Shown one piece after another: positions 62,201 through 64,000 of a DNA stretch of 64,000 nt. Positions within the stretch are counted from its first letter, which is position 1. Every line of letters begins with the position of its first letter. The notes under the pieces were generated by a model. It did not search any database. It was given only the letters and a program-made list of their open reading frames with translations, and had not been told where the DNA came from. The translations under genes and the position numbers were made by a program. Location: assembly GCA_910585965.1 (NCBI GenBank), contig CAJUHH010000002.1, forward strand, positions 186,001-250,000. Reading direction: 5' to 3'. Origin of the DNA: an uncultured Lachnospiraceae bacterium. GTDB lineage: Bacteria; Bacillota; Clostridia; Lachnospirales; Lachnospiraceae.

Positions 62201-62889
62201 CAAAGGAAATCTATGTTTCGGGAATCTGCATAGAAGTGCGGAAAAAGAAGATAAAAAATCTATATTTATCTGTTAAGCCGCCTGACGGGAAGGTAGTCAT
62301 TTCCGCGCCTTGCCGAATATCTGACCGATTGGTCGAGGAATTTGCAAAGGAAAGAATGGAGTGGATCCTCCGACAGAAAAGGCGGCTGGAGCAGATGCCG
62401 CAGCAAGCGGAAAGGCAGTATCTGCCAGGAGAGGATTTGTATATCTGGGGAAAAAGGTATACATTGGCCTGGCAGGAATGGGGGAACCAGAATTCCTTTG
62501 TCCTGGACGACGACAAGGCAGTGTTGTGCATGAGAAGCGGCAGCACCGTAAAACAGCGGGAGGCGTATATCCGGGAACAATACCGAGCCATGCTGAAAGA
62601 AGAGACAGCGCGGCTTCTCCCCGAATGGGAGGCTAGAACAGGGCTGCATTGCAGCTCCTGGCATACGAAATATATGAAAACCCGCTGGGGGACATGCAAT
62701 ACGGCAAAGAAACGGCTCTGGTTCAATGTACAGCTGGCAGAAAAGCCGCTGGAGTGTCTGGAATATGTGATTCTGCATGAGTTAGCACATACAAAGATAG
62801 GAAATCATGGAAAGGAGTTTGCAGCGCTTATGGACCGGTATATGCCGGAATGGCGGGAGGTGAAAAAAAGGCTGAACGAAAGGCAGTGA
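62188..62889 (+). CDS. YgjP-like metallopeptidase domain protein
   Basis: A 233-residue protein of the YgjP/DUF45 family related to SprT and WSS1 peptidases. The zinc motif HELAH is at residues 197-201 (VILHELAHTKIGNHGKEF), with the third ligand His in the NHG block. KTRWGTCNTAKKRLWFNVQL precedes it, also family-typical. Its substrates are not established. The start overlaps the preceding membrane protein gene by 13 nt. Confidence 0.88.
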   Translation: MPGIAKEIYVSGICIEVRKKKIKNLYLSVKPPDGKVVISAPCRISDRLVEEFAKERMEWILRQKRRLEQMPQQAERQYLPGEDLYIWGKRYTLAWQEWGNQNSFVLDDDKAVLCMRSGSTVKQREAYIREQYRAMLKEETARLLPEWEARTGLHCSSWHTKYMKTRWGTCNTAKKRLWFNVQLAEKPLECLEYVILHELAHTKIGNHGKEFAALMDRYMPEWREVKKRLNERQ

Positions 62890-63023
62890 TTTTTTCCAAT
62901 GATTATGAGCCAAGAGCCATGTTCTACATATTTGGAGAATAAAGATAAAAATAGTGCTTGCAATTTATTTCCAAGCATGTTATATTATAACTACACTTAC
63001 ATATTATTGTTGTGTAACGGATA

Positions 63024-63066
63024 AAAAAGCAGGGAAGCCGCATGTTGAAATATATGTCGGCTTCCC
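63024..63066 (-). terminator. Intrinsic terminator of the minus-strand HTH gene
   Basis: A perfect 9-bp stem GGGAAGCCG/CGGCTTCCC (63032-63040 with 63058-63066) with a 17-nt loop; on the minus strand it is followed by a T-run (63024-63029). Confidence 0.75.
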
Positions 63067-63088
63067 GACGCTGTCAGGGGCAGGATGG

Positions 63089-63301
63089 TCAAAAGAGGTT
63101 ATCATCGTCGAAATGTACCATGATATCCTCTACCCGGCAGTGGAGAATGTTACAAAGCCGGTCTATCGTATTTACTTCTACATTTTTGTTATGCCTGAGC
63201 CGGTTGAGCTGGGAACGGTTGATATTGTGATACGTATATAAGTCGTATTGCGAGATATCTTTTTCTTTCATGGTTTCCCATAATCGGTCGTATCGGATCA
63301 T
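63089..63301 (-). CDS. Small XRE-family HTH protein
   Basis: A helix-turn-helix protein of 70 residues from the start at 63301 (MIRYDRLWETMKEKDISQYD, then the recognition stretch NINRSQLNRLRHNKNVEVNT and LCNILHCRVEDIM). The ATG at 63301 gives the common N-terminus and is preceded by GGAAG; codons at 63313 and 63331 are in-frame alternatives. It is a single-domain regulator of the kind that controls adjacent small operons. An inverted repeat ATAGTGT/ACACTAT (63396-63402 with 63413-63419) lies upstream and might be an operator or stem. Confidence 0.8.
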   Translation of the reverse strand: MIRYDRLWETMKEKDISQYDLYTYHNINRSQLNRLRHNKNVEVNTIDRLCNILHCRVEDIMVHFDDDNLF

Positions 63302-63425
63302 CTTTTCTTCCATTTCTGCGCAATATGACATTGCGTTGACAAATTGAAATTGTTGTTTTTCTTATTCCAATTATCAATGGAAAACCAGCAGAACAATAGT
63401 GTTCACATAAAGACACTATGAAAAG

Positions 63426-63944
63426 CTATTCACTTTTAGAATGTGTGGAAGAAACATGTTCTTGTTGGAGCTGTTGAACAAGTTGATGATAGATTTTAAA
63501 TACATCAGGAAAAATGACTTTTACACCACGTTTTGAAAGAGCCAAAACATTGCGTGCATTTTTTTCTACATCAGCAGCCGTCCTATCATCCATTCTAATG
63601 GGGCATTTGTTTTTATTGATGTATGCGGTTAAATATTTTTCCGTTGCAGGACACATATTTTGAATTAGAAACGCCGTATTTCTACCAAGGACTATGCCAA
63701 AACGAATTGTATTGCAGTGTCCATATTTTTTGATTTTATCTTGCGCTATTTGTTTGAACTTCTCAAATTTTGATGAAATAGGAATAATCCAGTAAATATC
63801 GGTGACTTTAGAATCCTTGAAAGCAAAAAAACAGGGACGGCTATGCGACATCCCATTAAGGGCATCTTTATTTTGCATAAGCTTGTCATCTGGGAAATCC
63901 TGATAATACTGGTCTGAAAGAAAATAGAACTGGGCTTGTAACAT
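63426..63944 (-). CDS. ToxN/AbiQ-like putative toxin (type III TA-like)
   Basis: A 172-residue soluble basic protein. DIYWIIPISSKFEKFKQI near residues 49-66 and RNTAFLIQNMCPAT near 88-101 resemble the two core blocks of ToxN/AbiQ-fold endoribonucleases (forms IPLSSPK and INLNNM-P). The rest is unfamiliar. In type III systems an RNA antitoxin made of short tandem repeats lies just upstream of the toxin; only 56 nt of that upstream region are in the window and no repeat is visible there. AAAGGA precedes the ATG. Assignment is moderate. Confidence 0.5.
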   Translation of the reverse strand: MLQAQFYFLSDQYYQDFPDDKLMQNKDALNGMSHSRPCFFAFKDSKVTDIYWIIPISSKFEKFKQIAQDKIKKYGHCNTIRFGIVLGRNTAFLIQNMCPATEKYLTAYINKNKCPIRMDDRTAADVEKNARNVLALSKRGVKVIFPDVFKIYHQLVQQLQQEHVSSTHSKSE

Positions 63945-64000
63945 AAGAAAATCCTTTAAATGAATGATACATTTTATATGAATAGCAGTAACACCCTGCC

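Noticed and set aside
63945..64000. A tandem-repeat RNA antitoxin upstream of the ToxN-like gene
   Set aside because: The 56 available bases contain no repeat; the expected location extends beyond the window.

Overview
The window looks like chromosome of a Gram-positive anaerobic Clostridia bacterium, most probably a Lachnospiraceae member. Signs seen in the sequence are strong AGGAGG-type ribosome sites, moderate GC, an LL-diaminopimelate aminotransferase next to diaminopimelate epimerase, a glutamine synthetase gene paired with an ANTAR regulator, soluble and membrane chemoreceptors, and several protein families typical of gut clostridia. No rRNA, tRNA, CRISPR array, integrase or complete insertion sequence was seen.

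Layout. 1-4230: the end of a mannose-family PTS (IIC partial, IID, IIA, IIB), an RpiR/SIS regulator and murQ, closed by a terminator; this suggests uptake and cleavage of N-acetylmuramic acid. 4310-9700: a compact operon of a subtilase-fold protein whose catalytic Ser is a Cys, a 1029-residue HD plus Hsp90-like ATPase protein, and a signal-peptidase-II-like membrane protein; this is the best candidate here for an undescribed system. 9732-11205: a YjbR-like protein and a carbamate-kinase-like protein on the minus strand. 11206-11724 holds a perfect 40-bp inverted repeat and the promoter and operator of cysK. 11725-18068: cysK, metNIQ, a HAD phosphatase, an NSS transporter and an Rrf2 regulator, a sulfur amino acid block in which the regulator may control the operator upstream of cysK. 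18217-34700: ptsI, a MATE pump, a GH2 glycosidase, lrgAB, two divergent chemoreceptors, pepT, a degenerate polysaccharide deacetylase and two large membrane proteins.

34759-38971: a probable type I toxin-antitoxin cassette, a leader with a terminator, and an 892-residue exported, membrane-anchored protein carrying nine His/Cys repeats of about 19 residues and nine Cys repeats of exactly 14 residues. It is followed by a polar amino acid ABC transporter (38084-40487). 40587-49363: a DUF6020-like membrane protein, a glycosyltransferase with helical repeats, then a five-gene run hisC, DUF368 lipid carrier transporter, methyltransferase, hslO and nadE. 50001-52090: glnA behind an attenuator-like terminator, with an ANTAR protein gene downstream. 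52326-60681: a two-component system, a GGDEF protein with an ECF-S-like sensor, dapF-dapL, and an ECF sigma factor overlapping a probable anti-sigma factor. 61494-63944: a small HTH/membrane-protein pair on a consensus promoter, a YgjP-like metallopeptidase, a small HTH protein and a ToxN/AbiQ-like putative toxin at the edge.

Functions were assigned from motifs, lengths and gene order read by eye; no database search was run. Starts were moved downstream of the longest open frame wherever a ribosome site clearly pointed to an internal start.
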